Notes: a model not told the origin generated them from the letters alone. A stretch of 64,000 bases of DNA from Desulfoluna butyratoxydans (GCF_900699765.1 NZ_CAADHO010000003.1:620001-684000), one strand, 5' to 3'; positions 16,418 to 25,093 are shown, counted from the stretch's first letter. Numbers and translations are program-made.

Positions 16418-17674
16418 TTACAGAGAATCGGCGGGGCTGCCGGGTTCGATGGCCTGGATTCGTTTCAGCTGGCCCAGGGCTTCCCGGAAGCTGACGCTCA
16501 GCCTCTCTTTTTCCGTGAGCAGGACAAACCCCATGTGTTGGGCCTCTTTTTCAATGTCGGGCATGTGAAGGGCTCCCCAGGGGACGATGAGGGTGTCGTA
16601 ACGGGGCAGGGCTTTGGCCATCATGGCGATCAAGGCCTGGTTTCTTCGGGTGAAGATGTCGTGGGTGATCTCGGCCAATACCGATTCGTCGTCGGGCTGG
16701 GTTTCGAGCCAGGCGGTGTAACCTCGCCATGCGCCTGCGGGTGAGTCTGCTTCGGAGAGGACCTGGGCCAGGGTGTTGATGAAATCAACGGTGGCAGGAG
16801 ACGCCTCGGAGAGGTCGATGTCTGCGGAGACAATATGGGGTTTGCGGGTCCCCTCATCCTGTGGCGCAAGGGGCTTGAACTCGTCGGAGACGCTGGTGGC
16901 GTCCAGGGTCATGCGCTCCTGGGTGTCGAGGCCCAAAAGGGTTCCCAGGCTGTCGTAGGAAAAATGGGTTTGGAGGAGTCCCTGCCTGTCTGAGACCCCT
17001 TCGGCAAGGATCAGGGTCCTGCCGTTGGTTATGGAGTTTCCAATATCATGGTAATAGGCTGTGCGGCCGATGTGGATCATGGGAATCAGGCGCAGGGTCT
17101 TTCCGTTTTTTCCGTAGGTTTTTTCGTTCATGTAAAGGCCGGTGAAGCTGACGCGCATGAACCCGTTGGTGCGGGCCTCCACAAAGGCGGAAAAGGCTGA
17201 AAGCCCCATGAAAAACAGAATTACTGGCACGGCCAGGGTGGTTGCGGATACATACACCAGGGTGTTTTTCGCGCTGAACCAGGGGCCCTGAAACATGGAG
17301 GGGCTCATGAGAAAGGGGTGGTCCGATTGGTGCCCAATGGCCCGGAGCCCTGCAAGGCCGATACTCAGCTGCCCCAGGGCCATGAGAATGCCGAACACCC
17401 CTTCCGGGATGTACCGGGGTGCGGGCCAGAAGAGGAGACCCCCCCACAGGGCATAGGCCGCCATGGGCAAGAAGACACGCTTGGGAAGCCGCCGGTCCAG
17501 GCCCATGGCCATGAAAACAAGTACGGAGAGAAAAAGGACCAGATATGCGAGGACATTCCTGGGCTGGACGAGCAGGTGCATCCCGCTTATCGCCGTAAAG
17601 AGTTCGTCCAGGACGGAGATGGCCCCGTCGGCCAGGAAAAGAATCAGAAAGAGATTGGCAAAACGACGCATCAT
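16418..17674 (-). CDS. Membrane protein with C-terminal TraB/Tiki-like domain
   Basis: A 418-residue protein. The first 180 residues hold about five membrane segments; the rest looks like a TraB/PrgY/Tiki-type domain, with 'PMIHIGRTAYYHDI' (about 198-211), an acidic 'LILAEGVSD' strand (about 220-228) and 'LIVPWGALHMPDIE' (about 369-382), the conserved His/Glu positions of that fold. Tiki members are metalloproteases and the fold is also related to erythromycin esterase, so a hydrolytic role is possible but not shown. It is a single gene; starts MM at 17674 with no clear ribosome site. The 3' neighbour is the amidase, transcribed the same way. Confidence 0.6.
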   Translation of the reverse strand: MMRRFANLFLILFLADGAISVLDELFTAISGMHLLVQPRNVLAYLVLFLSVLVFMAMGLDRRLPKRVFLPMAAYALWGGLLFWPAPRYIPEGVFGILMALGQLSIGLAGLRAIGHQSDHPFLMSPSMFQGPWFSAKNTLVYVSATTLAVPVILFFMGLSAFSAFVEARTNGFMRVSFTGLYMNEKTYGKNGKTLRLIPMIHIGRTAYYHDIGNSITNGRTLILAEGVSDRQGLLQTHFSYDSLGTLLGLDTQERMTLDATSVSDEFKPLAPQDEGTRKPHIVSADIDLSEASPATVDFINTLAQVLSEADSPAGAWRGYTAWLETQPDDESVLAEITHDIFTRRNQALIAMMAKALPRYDTLIVPWGALHMPDIEKEAQHMGFVLLTEKERLSVSFREALGQLKRIQAIEPGSPADSL

Positions 17675-17729
17675 GGGGTGCGGCCTTTTATCGTGTTTTT
17701 AGAAGCATGAAAGAGAGGCCGCCGGTAAC

Positions 17730-17800
17730 AATCCAGCTCAAAAAAGCCTCCGGCGGGTCGCTTTTTGAAAAAAGCTCCGCAAAAATTTTCCGGTAATCAA
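17730..17800 (+). repeat. B-type repeat, left-end fragment B3
   Basis: Contains AACAATCCAG then GCCTCCGGCGGGTCGC and the GCTTTTTGAAAAAAGC hairpin followed by AAAATTTTCCGGTAA. No right end follows before the next copy at 17869. Confidence 0.6.
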
Positions 17801-17868
17801 GGAACTCATCTCCAGCCCCGCAAGGGCCGAAGATAAGCGCTTTGATAAATCGAAAAATAAGGTAACTA

Positions 17869-18086
17869 TTCAGTTGCCTCCGGCGGGTCGCTTTTTTGAA
17901 AAAAAGCTCCGCAAAAAACGTTTCTAATGCACCCGCACTTCGTTTTGATCGCCCTGAAGGGCGATCAAAACGAAGTACGGGTGCGCAAAATGGCGAAATT
18001 GTTTCGGCGGAGCCTATAAATGATTACTTGAGACCTGTTTGTCAAACTTTTTAAAAGTTTGGCCCCCGGCAGGGCCGCCGGAGGCA
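17869..18086 (+). repeat. B-type repeat, copy B4, carrying a long palindrome
   Basis: Left end GTAACTATTCAG at 17869-17880 joined to the B-type GCCTCCGGCGGGTCGC hairpin; right part CCTGTTTGTCAAAC, AAACTTTTTAAAAGTTT and the CCCCCGGCAGGGCCGCCGGAGG hairpin at 18034-18086. The right terminal repeat is missing. The interior carries the 56-bp palindrome at 17929-17984. It lies just downstream of polA. Confidence 0.65.
17929..17984. repeat. 56-bp near-perfect palindrome
   Basis: Two 28-nt arms (17929-17956 and 17957-17984) that match as reverse complements with one mismatch plus the central pair; the core is TTCGTTTTGATCGCCCT/AGGGCGATCAAAACGAA. No T-run follows on either strand, so it is not a simple terminator. 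It sits inside repeat B4, downstream of polA. Confidence 0.85.
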
Positions 18087-18106
18087 TTTTTTCATGACCT
18101 ACCCTT

Positions 18107-20785
18107 TTAGTGCGCCTCGTTCCAGTTGTCTCCCACCTCGATGTTGACGGACAGGGGCACGGCAAGCTCCCAGACGTTTTCCATGGCCTGCTGCATGAGG
18201 CCCTTCACTTCGTTTACTTCCGCTTCCGGGGCTTCAAAGACGATCTCATCGTGGACGCTCATGATCATGCGGGTTTTCAGCTCTTTCTCTTTGATGATCT
18301 CACTGCAGCGAAGCATGGCCAGTTTGATGAGGTCGGCGGCAGTGCCCTGGATGGGGGTGTTGACCGCAGAGCGCTCGGCAAACTGCTTGACGTTGCGGTT
18401 GGCGCTGGAGATCTCGGGCAGGGGCCGGATGCGTCCCAGGAGGGTGCTGGTGGTCTTGGTCTCCCGGGCCTCTTCGATGCAGGTGTCGATGAACGCCTTT
18501 ACGCCGCTGTAGCGGGCAAAGTAGTTTTCGATGAAGCTCTTGGCCATCTTCTGGGTGATGGCGAGCTCCTTGGAGAGGCCGTAGGGGCTCATGCCGTACA
18601 TGATGCCGAAGTTGACGGCCTTGGCCTGGCGGCGCATCTCCCCGGTGACAAAGAGGAGGTCGCAGTCAAACATTTCGGCGGCGGTGCGTTTGTGGATGTC
18701 CTCGCCGGAGTTGAAGGACTCGATGAGGATGGGGTCCCCGGAGCAGTGGGCCAGAAGGCGCAGCTCGATCTGGGAGTAGTCGGCGGCGATGAGTTTTTTC
18801 CCTTCCGCAGGAACAAAGGCGCCGCGGATCATGCGGCCCTCGTCGCTTCGCACCGGGATGTTCTGGAGGTTGGGGTTGGAGCTGCTCAGGCGTCCGGTGA
18901 CGGCCACGGTCTGGTTGTAGGAGGTGTGGATCCGGTGGGTCGTGGGATGGATCAGGCCCACCAGGGCATCGGCGTAGGTGCTCTTGAGCTTGGCCAGGGT
19001 CCGGTACCGGATGACCTGGGCCGGGAGGTCGTGCATGGCGGCCAGGGCGGTTAAGACCTCCACGTCGGTGGAGTAGCCGGTCTTCTTCTTGGTCTTTTTC
19101 TGGACGGGCAGCTCAAGCTTTTCAAAGAGGATGGTCCCAAGCTGCTGGGAGGAGTTGATGTTGAACTCTTCCCCTGCCAGGCGGTAGATGGACGCTTCGA
19201 TGGTCTCCATCTCGGTTTCAAAGGTCTTGGAGATGGTGACCAGGGCCTCTTCGTTGACGGCCACGCCCGTGTGCTCCATCTCGGCCAGGACATGCATCAG
19301 GGGCATCTCCATGGTGTCGAAGAGCTCGGTGAGGTTTTTGGCCTCAAGCTCTTTTTCAAATTCCTGGGCGAGCATCAGGGTGATGTCGGCGTCTTCGGCG
19401 GCGTAGGGCACGGCCTGGGAGAGGGGCACCTCGGAGAAGAGGAGCTGGTTCTTGCCCTTGCCCGCCACCTCTTCGAACTTGATGGTCTGGTGGTCGAAGA
19501 GCTCCATGGCGAGATCGTCGAGGCCGTGGGAGCGCCGGGTGGGGTTCAGGAGATAGGAGGCCACCATGGTGTCGAAGGCGATGCCGCGAAGCTCTATGCC
19601 CGCGCCTTTTAAGACCAGCAGGTCGTACTTGATGTTCTGGCCGCACTTGCGGATGGACGGGTCTTCCAGAATGGGCTTCATGACGGCAAAGGCCGCCTCT
19701 TTGGAGAGCTGCTTGTCGGACTCCAGGCCCGTGTGGCCGAAGGGGATGTAGTACGCCTCGTGGGGCGTCACGGCAACGGAGATGCCCACCACCTCGGCCA
19801 GCATGGGGGAAAGAGCGGTGGTCTCGGTGTCCACGGCCACCAGGGGGGCATCCTTTATCTTGTCGGCAAGTTCTGCCAGGGCCTCTTCGGTGAGCACGGC
19901 GTGGTAGGCTTTGGTCACTTTCTTCTGGGGGGCGCTGAACATCTTGATGTATTTTTTAAAGCCCAGTTCCTTGAAGAGTTCAAGGAGGGTCTCGCCGTCG
20001 GGCTCGGGCACCACAAGGGCCTCTTCGTCAAAGGGGAGGTCGGCATCGGTCTTAATGGTGACCAGGTCCCGGCTGATGAAGGCCAGGTCCTTGTTGGTGA
20101 TGAGGTTCTCTTTCTGCTTTTTCTTGGTGATGGTCTCCACCTGCTCGTAGAGGCCGTCCAGGGAGCCGAACTCGTTGATGAGGGCCGGGGCGGTCTTTTT
20201 GCCGATGCCCGGTACCCCGGGGACATTGTCCGAGGTGTCCCCGGTGAGGGCCATGATGTCGGTGACCTGCTCGGGCCACACCCCGAGCTTTTCCTTCACC
20301 GCGTCCCGGTCCAGGTAGACGTCCCGGGCCGGGTCCGAGATAACACAGGTGTCGGTGACGAGCTGCATGAAGTCCTTGTCCCCGGTGACGATGACCACCT
20401 CAAAACCGGCGGCCTCGGCTTTTTTTGCCAGGGTGCCGATGACGTCGTCGGCTTCCAGGCCCTGCTGCTCCATGGTGGGGATGCGGTAGGCCTCGGCCAC
20501 CTTGTGGACAAAGGGGATCTGGGCCCTTAAATCGTCGGGCATGGGAGGCCGGTTGGCCTTGTACTCTTCGTACATCTCGTGGCGGAAGGTGGGGCCCTTG
20601 GCGTCAAAGCAGATGACGGCGTGGGTGGGGGCAAAGTCGTTCATCATCTTGACGATGATGTTGGTAAAGCCCAGCACCGCGTTGGTGGGGAGCCCCTCGG
20701 CGTTGGTCAAAGGGGGAAGGGCGTGGAAGCTTCGGTATATGTATGCACTGCCGTCGATGAGGTAGATTTTTTTCTTGTCGGTCAT
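18107..20785 (-). CDS. polA: DNA polymerase I
   Basis: An 892-residue full-length Pol I, for repair synthesis and Okazaki-fragment processing. N-terminal 5'-3' nuclease (about 1-290) with 'YLIDGSAYIYRSFHA', 'DADDVIGT'-like EADDVIGT and 'TGDKDF'. The 3'-5' proofreading domain (about 310-490) keeps the metal-binding VAVDTETT, so it should be active. Polymerase motifs are A 'DYSQIELRLLAH', B 'RRQAKAVNFGIMYGMS' and C 'SVHDEIVFE' near the end. ATG 20785 gives the normal MTDKKKIYLIDG start; the longer frame to 21043 is unlikely. Single gene; mobile repeat fragments lie immediately downstream. Confidence 0.97.
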   Translation of the reverse strand: MTDKKKIYLIDGSAYIYRSFHALPPLTNAEGLPTNAVLGFTNIIVKMMNDFAPTHAVICFDAKGPTFRHEMYEEYKANRPPMPDDLRAQIPFVHKVAEAYRIPTMEQQGLEADDVIGTLAKKAEAAGFEVVIVTGDKDFMQLVTDTCVISDPARDVYLDRDAVKEKLGVWPEQVTDIMALTGDTSDNVPGVPGIGKKTAPALINEFGSLDGLYEQVETITKKKQKENLITNKDLAFISRDLVTIKTDADLPFDEEALVVPEPDGETLLELFKELGFKKYIKMFSAPQKKVTKAYHAVLTEEALAELADKIKDAPLVAVDTETTALSPMLAEVVGISVAVTPHEAYYIPFGHTGLESDKQLSKEAAFAVMKPILEDPSIRKCGQNIKYDLLVLKGAGIELRGIAFDTMVASYLLNPTRRSHGLDDLAMELFDHQTIKFEEVAGKGKNQLLFSEVPLSQAVPYAAEDADITLMLAQEFEKELEAKNLTELFDTMEMPLMHVLAEMEHTGVAVNEEALVTISKTFETEMETIEASIYRLAGEEFNINSSQQLGTILFEKLELPVQKKTKKKTGYSTDVEVLTALAAMHDLPAQVIRYRTLAKLKSTYADALVGLIHPTTHRIHTSYNQTVAVTGRLSSSNPNLQNIPVRSDEGRMIRGAFVPAEGKKLIAADYSQIELRLLAHCSGDPILIESFNSGEDIHKRTAAEMFDCDLLFVTGEMRRQAKAVNFGIMYGMSPYGLSKELAITQKMAKSFIENYFARYSGVKAFIDTCIEEARETKTTSTLLGRIRPLPEISSANRNVKQFAERSAVNTPIQGTAADLIKLAMLRCSEIIKEKELKTRMIMSVHDEIVFEAPEAEVNEVKGLMQQAMENVWELAVPLSVNIEVGDNWNEAH

Positions 20786-21067
20786 GGTCTGGATGGCTCC
20801 GGGTTGATGGGGCGAGGCCTGTTGACAGGGGCCTTGGGTTGCATTACGTTCAGCATCTGATATCGCGATGTGATCATGCGGGCCGATGCGTCGGTATGGC
20901 GATGCCCCTGCGGGGTCTTTATTATCGGGACAACCCTTGCACGGCGGTGGTGACGTGTCGGATTGTGTGGGGTTACGTGTCGATGAGGTCATTGCGCGGA
21001 AAAACCCGCTGCAATGGCGTATACCTACCATGAAAAGGGCCAAACGGCAAACACCCGGAGGTGAACC

Positions 21068-21511
21068 ATGGCAGAGAAAAAAGGCGAGATCCTCATCTCG
21101 GACCGGCAGATCAAGGACGTGCTGGCGCGTGCAAAAACCATCGCGGTGGTGGGGCTTTCACCCAAGCCCGAGCGGGACTCCCACGATGTGGCCAGGTACA
21201 TGCAGGAAAACGGGTACGTCATCATTCCCGTGCGCCCGGCCCAGAAAGAGATCCTGGGGGAAAAGGCGTATAAAACCCTTGATCTGGTGCCGGGTCCCGT
21301 GGACATTGTGAATGTGTTTCGAAGAAGCGAAGACGTCATCCAGCATGTGGACGAAGCCATCGCCGTCGGGTGCAAGGTGTTCTGGATGCAGCTCGGCATT
21401 GAAAACAGGGAAGCGGCTGAACGTTTGACAGATCACGGCATCGACGTGATCATGAACCGGTGTATCAAGGTGGACCATGCCTCGTACTTCAAAAAGAATA
21501 TCCTCATATAA
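21068..21511 (+). CDS. CoA-binding (YccU-like) protein
   Basis: A 147-residue Rossmann-fold CoA-binding domain protein. 'IAVVGLSPKPERDSHDVARYM' region at the start, 'GYVIIPVRP', 'DIVNVFRRSEDV' and 'FWMQLGIEN' follow the family pattern from end to end. Such stand-alone domains resemble the CoA-binding part of succinyl-CoA synthetase; their cellular role is unknown. Strong ribosome site GGAGGTGAACC before ATG 21068. The next gene overlaps its last 35 nt in another frame, so the two are likely translated together. Confidence 0.88.
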   Translation: MAEKKGEILISDRQIKDVLARAKTIAVVGLSPKPERDSHDVARYMQENGYVIIPVRPAQKEILGEKAYKTLDLVPGPVDIVNVFRRSEDVIQHVDEAIAVGCKVFWMQLGIENREAAERLTDHGIDVIMNRCIKVDHASYFKKNILI

Positions 21512-21707
21512 GCGAAAGAAACTCAAAGCCCAGGAATCGCCCTGCCATTGCTGCGGCAAAGGGCAGCTCCCCTTTGCCTGGCGCTGCCGCTGCGGCTTTA
21601 CCATCTGTCAGGACTGCATGGAAGAGAACTTCTGGGGCATGACCTGCAACGGCATCACCTGGGAGTGCCCGGACTGCAGCGCCCAGAACGGGTTCGGCAA
21701 TCAGTGA
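21477..21707 (+). CDS. Small cysteine-rich zinc-ribbon-like protein
   Basis: A 76-residue protein with a basic start and nine or more cysteines arranged as CHCCGKG, RCRCGF, CQDC and CPDC, consistent with one or two zinc ribbons. ATG 21477 lies inside the end of the CoA-binding gene and has AAGGTGG upstream. Function unknown; small zinc ribbons often bind RNA or protein partners. The overlap implies coupling with the CoA-binding protein. Confidence 0.65.
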   Translation: MPRTSKRISSYKRKKLKAQESPCHCCGKGQLPFAWRCRCGFTICQDCMEENFWGMTCNGITWECPDCSAQNGFGNQ

Positions 21708-21756
21708 GACAGGTGATAGGCTTATAGGTCATAGATCATAAGCTTATAGGGAAAAG

Positions 21757-21797
21757 AAAAAAGGGAGCGACCCGCAAGGCGGGCGCTCCCTTTTTTG
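21757..21797. terminator. Bidirectional intrinsic terminator
   Basis: GGGAGCGACCCGC / GCGGGCGCTCCC stem (one unpaired A) flanked by an A-run and T-run, between the convergent zinc-ribbon and permease genes. Confidence 0.88.
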
Positions 21798-21816
21798 TTT
21801 TTTTATGCGGCTTGCT

Positions 21817-23109
21817 CTACATGAAGAACTTGAGAACAAAGATGGCGGCGATGATGTACATCACCGGTGAGACCTCTTTGGCCCGTCCGGAGAGGACCTT
21901 TAAGATCACGTAGCTGAGCATGCCGAAGACGATGCCCTCTGAGATGCTGTAGGTAAGGGGCATCATGAGGAAGGTGATGAAGGCCGGGAGGGCCTCGGTG
22001 GCATCGTCTAAGTTGATGTTCTTGATGGGGGAGAGCATGAAGAAGCCCACCATGACCAGGGCCGGAGCCGTGGCTGCGGCGGGGATCATGAGAAAGAGGG
22101 GGGCCATGAACAGGGCCACGAAGAAGAGGCCGGCGGTGGTCAGGGAGGTGAGGCCGGTGCGGCCGCCCTCTGCCACGCCAGAGGCGCTCTCCACGTAGGT
22201 GGTGACGGTGCTGGTGCCCATGCAGGCGCCGAAGGTGGTGCCGATGGCGTCGGCAAAGAGGGCCTGCTTGGCCCGGGGCAGGCGGCCCTTTTCATCCAGG
22301 AGCCCTGCCTTGGCGCCCACGCCCACCAGGGTGCCCACGGTATCGAACATGTCGATGAAGAGGAAGGTGAAGAGGACCACGGCCATGTCCGTTGTAAAAA
22401 GCTTGGAGAAATCGAACTTGAACATGATGGGGTCAAGGGATGGGGGCGCGGAGAAGAGTTTGAGCCCCTCTACGTGGGTGACGCCCAAGGGGATGCCCAC
22501 CAGGGTGGAGGCGAGGATGCCTGCCAACAGGGCCCCTTTTTTGTTCAGGGCCAACAGGGTCCCGGAGACGATGATGCCGATGAAGGCCACCCAGACGGTG
22601 TGATCGCCCATGTTGCCCAGGGTGACGAGGGTGGGTTCACTTTTGACGATAACCCCGGCGCCTTTGAGGCCGATGAGGGCGATGAAGAGGCCGATGCCCA
22701 CGGAGACGGCGTTTTTGATGGAGAGGGGGATGGCGTTGATGATGGCCTCACGCACGTTGAAAAAGGTGAGGACAATGAAAATAAGGCCTTCTATGAAGAC
22801 CGCGGTGAGGGCCATCTCCCATGAGTAGCCCATGTTGAGGACCACGGTGAAGGCAAAAAAGGCGTTCAAGCCCATGCCCGGGGCCAGGGCAAAGGGGAGC
22901 TTGGCCACCAGCGCCATGACAAGGGTGGCCACCAGGGCGGACAGGGTGGTGGCTGTGAAGAGGGCCCCTTTGTCCATGCCGGTGGCACTCATGATGTCCG
23001 GGTTGACGGCCAGGATGTAGGCCATGGTCATAAAGGTGGTCAGGCCTGCGATCACTTCCGTCCTGACATCGGTTCCGTTCTCTTTGAGCTTGAAAAAGTT
23101 TTCCAGCAT
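21817..23109 (-). CDS. NCS2-family purine permease (AzgA/PbuG-like)
   Basis: A 430-residue inner-membrane transporter with about 12-14 hydrophobic segments. 'VIAGLTTFMTMAYILAVNP' at the N-terminus and 'FALAPGMGLNAFFAFTVV' (about 78-95) are hallmarks of the AzgA-like branch of NCS2, which imports adenine, guanine or hypoxanthine with protons; 'DMFDTVGTLVGVG' and 'GTSTVTTYVESASG' are the later conserved substrate-site blocks. ATG 23109 follows AGGAAGG. A roughly 350-nt upstream region contains several hairpins and a terminator, so purine-responsive control is possible. It complements the purine and uracil genes further on. Confidence 0.93.
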   Translation of the reverse strand: MLENFFKLKENGTDVRTEVIAGLTTFMTMAYILAVNPDIMSATGMDKGALFTATTLSALVATLVMALVAKLPFALAPGMGLNAFFAFTVVLNMGYSWEMALTAVFIEGLIFIVLTFFNVREAIINAIPLSIKNAVSVGIGLFIALIGLKGAGVIVKSEPTLVTLGNMGDHTVWVAFIGIIVSGTLLALNKKGALLAGILASTLVGIPLGVTHVEGLKLFSAPPSLDPIMFKFDFSKLFTTDMAVVLFTFLFIDMFDTVGTLVGVGAKAGLLDEKGRLPRAKQALFADAIGTTFGACMGTSTVTTYVESASGVAEGGRTGLTSLTTAGLFFVALFMAPLFLMIPAAATAPALVMVGFFMLSPIKNINLDDATEALPAFITFLMMPLTYSISEGIVFGMLSYVILKVLSGRAKEVSPVMYIIAAIFVLKFFM

Positions 23110-23173
23110 CTTTTTAGTAACCTTCCTGGTGGTTCACACATATCCCTGACGCGGCGGACAGGGCTCAACATTT

Positions 23174-23258
23174 GCCAGGGCCTTGTGCAGGACCCTGGCA
23201 TCACTCCTTGAATCCAACATGGCACGCCCCCGGTGATTGCGTGGTCAGCCGGGGCCTT
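23174..23258 (-). promoter_or_regulatory. Hairpins in the purine permease leader
   Basis: Two hairpins between the terminator at 23262-23316 and the permease start: GCCAGGG/CCCTGGC (23174-23199) and a CCCCGG/CCGGGG pair (about 23228-23254). They do not match a purine riboswitch consensus that I can recognise. Confidence 0.35.
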
Positions 23259-23261
23259 CCT

Positions 23262-23316
23262 TTAAAAAAAAGAGTGCCGGTATTATGAAACCCTTGGATT
23301 TGCATGATACCGGCAC
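23262..23316 (-). terminator. Intrinsic terminator on minus strand
   Basis: GTGCCGGTAT (minus strand, 23316-23307) pairs with ATACCGGCAC (23283-23274), followed by TCTTTTTTTTAAA. It could end the FKBP transcript, 143 nt after its stop, or act as an attenuator in the purine permease leader; more hairpins (GTGCCT/AGGCAC and CCGTC/GACGG) lie just upstream of it. Confidence 0.75.
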
Positions 23317-23458
23317 GAGCTTTCTATACCACTATGTGAGCGGCAGGGAAAAGGCATTTTTTGAATGTGTTATCCCGTCAAGCAAGACGGTCCCCCAGCC
23401 GTGCCTCTCTGAAGTGATTGCGAAGGAAGGCACGGGGCAGGGGTGGCGGTGCATTAAG

Positions 23459-24166
23459 CTATTCGGCGGAGGGGACAATCTCCAGGAGCTCCATCTCGAA
23501 GATGAGGGCTTCGTTGGGGCCGATCTTGGGGCCGTTGCCGTTGGGGCCGTAAGCCAGGGCCGGGGGAAGGTAGAGCTTCCACTTGGCACCGGTCTTCATG
23601 AGCTGAAGGGCTTCGGTCCATCCGGCGATGAGACGGTCCACCTGGAAAACGGCGGGCTCGTTGCGCTTGTAGGAGCTGTCGAAGACGGTGCCGTCCAGGA
23701 GCATGCCCTTGTAGTGGACCTTCACCTTGTCGGAGGCCTTGGGGGTGTCGCCCGTGCCTTTTGCGATGACCTCGTACTGGAGGCCGGACTCGGTGGTGGT
23801 GATGCCCTTCTTGGTTTTGTTTTCGGCCAGGAAGGCGTTGGCTTTTTCAAGGTTGTCCACGGTCTGTTTGATCCGTTTTGCCTGCATCTTCTCAATGGCC
23901 GTGGTTTTGGTCTGGGCCATCTCTTCAGGGGTCATGAGGGGCTCGGTGCCGTGGAAGCCATCCTGGATCCCTTTGATGAGGGCATCGATATTGAGTTCAA
24001 GGGCATTGGCTTTGAGGTTGGTGCCGATTTCCATGCCGATGGTGTAACCGATCTGCTCTTCAAAGGATTCGACGCCCTTTTTCTTGGCTTCTTCGGCCGG
24101 TGCGGCGGCCACGAAAGCCAGGGTTATGATGAGGGCAAATGATGCAGAGATCAGGTTTTTCTTCAT
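23459..24166 (-). CDS. FKBP-type peptidyl-prolyl isomerase, exported (FkpA/Mip-like)
   Basis: A 235-residue periplasmic or outer-membrane-associated folding enzyme. Signal peptide 1-25 with an AAPAEE cleavage area, a helical dimerisation domain (about 26-120) typical of FkpA/Mip, then the FKBP domain (about 125-232) with 'VKVHYKGMLLDGTVFDSS', 'GWTEALQLMKTGAKWKLYLPP' and 'YGPNG' motifs. It isomerises Xaa-Pro bonds in exported proteins. ATG 24166 follows AAGGACACC; the longer open frame overlaps the HAD gene and is rejected. Same strand as the HAD gene 133 nt upstream. Confidence 0.94.
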   Translation of the reverse strand: MKKNLISASFALIITLAFVAAAPAEEAKKKGVESFEEQIGYTIGMEIGTNLKANALELNIDALIKGIQDGFHGTEPLMTPEEMAQTKTTAIEKMQAKRIKQTVDNLEKANAFLAENKTKKGITTTESGLQYEVIAKGTGDTPKASDKVKVHYKGMLLDGTVFDSSYKRNEPAVFQVDRLIAGWTEALQLMKTGAKWKLYLPPALAYGPNGNGPKIGPNEALIFEMELLEIVPSAE

Positions 24167-24299
24167 GAAGGTGTCCTTTGGTTTACAAGTCGTTGGTTTG
24201 GATTCCCCTCGCAAAAGGGATCCGGGTGACGTTGGTATCAAAAAAAACGGTTGTTGAACTGCTTGTCTTTCACGTAAGCGGGGTGGTGCCGGGCCTGGA

Positions 24300-24944
24300 T
24301 CATTCCATGGGCAGCCCCAGCAGCAAGGGGATCTCCTTAAGGTGTTCCATGTGGGCGTCGGCCGGAAGGTCCGGGTTGCCGAAGGCCACAAAGGGGACCC
24401 CTGCGGCCTGGGCTGCCAGCTGGTCCGTGCTGGAATCTCCGATGTAGAGGATCTCATGGGCCGACACCTTGAAATGGTCCATGATGCTGTGGAGCTGGTC
24501 CGGTGCGGGTTTGGGGTGGGCCACGGTCTGGGAGGTGACCACCAGCTCAAAGAGATCCGAAAGGCCGTAAAACGTCAACACCGCGTCAATGGTGTTGGAC
24601 CGGTTCGTGGCCACGGCCCGCTTGCATCGGGGCGAAAGGGCCGTGAGAACGCGGATCAGGTCGGGCTCTATCTTCATATGGGGAATCAGGGAGGCGTAGT
24701 CAAAGGCGGCGGTGGCGGCGCGCACCTCGCTTAGGTCCACGCGTCCCTCAAACAGGTAGGCCAGGGCCTGACTGACGGTGGCCATGTGGACGTACCGGAA
24801 CTGCTCGTCGCTCAAGGGGGGCATCCCAAACCGGTCGAGGATGGTGTTGTAGTAGATGCGGTTGGTCTCTTCGGTGTCGAACATAACGCCGTCACAGTCA
24901 AAGGCAACCACTCGGATGGCTTCGGGGGTGATGTTTGATTTCAT
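24300..24944 (-). CDS. HAD-superfamily phosphatase (PGP-like)
   Basis: A 214-residue HAD hydrolase. Motif I VAFDCDGVMFD (about 13-23) carries the nucleophilic and acid/base aspartates; motif II 'VATNRS' (Thr), motif III Lys in 'HPKPAPDQL', and motif IV 'YIGDSSTDQLAAQAAG' are all in place. A four-helix cap follows motif I, as in phosphoglycolate phosphatase and beta-phosphoglucomutase. It probably dephosphorylates a small metabolite; substrate unknown. Probably upstream in one transcript with the FKBP gene. Confidence 0.88.
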   Translation of the reverse strand: MKSNITPEAIRVVAFDCDGVMFDTEETNRIYYNTILDRFGMPPLSDEQFRYVHMATVSQALAYLFEGRVDLSEVRAATAAFDYASLIPHMKIEPDLIRVLTALSPRCKRAVATNRSNTIDAVLTFYGLSDLFELVVTSQTVAHPKPAPDQLHSIMDHFKVSAHEILYIGDSSTDQLAAQAAGVPFVAFGNPDLPADAHMEHLKEIPLLLGLPME

Positions 24945-25093
24945 GCCTTAAAAGCCCGGGCGTAGCGGGCCTTCCATAAATTAAGTGTCGGGGCCTTTGG
25001 TTATCCGCGGCATCAGAGGATGCCCGGAGAGAGGCGAGTCGTGATGGTACCTGCCGGGCATCGCGGGGATTGCCGCGGTGCCCGTGGTTTTTG

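Noticed and set aside
17869..18086. CRISPR-like array from the clustered hairpins near polA
   Set aside because: Only two related left ends with irregular spacing, no regular spacers and no cas gene.
18110..19054. 314-residue open frame opposite polA, and a 265-residue one at 19733-20530
   Set aside because: Both are shadows of polA codon usage in GC-rich DNA, with repetitive Gly/Val/His/Asp composition.
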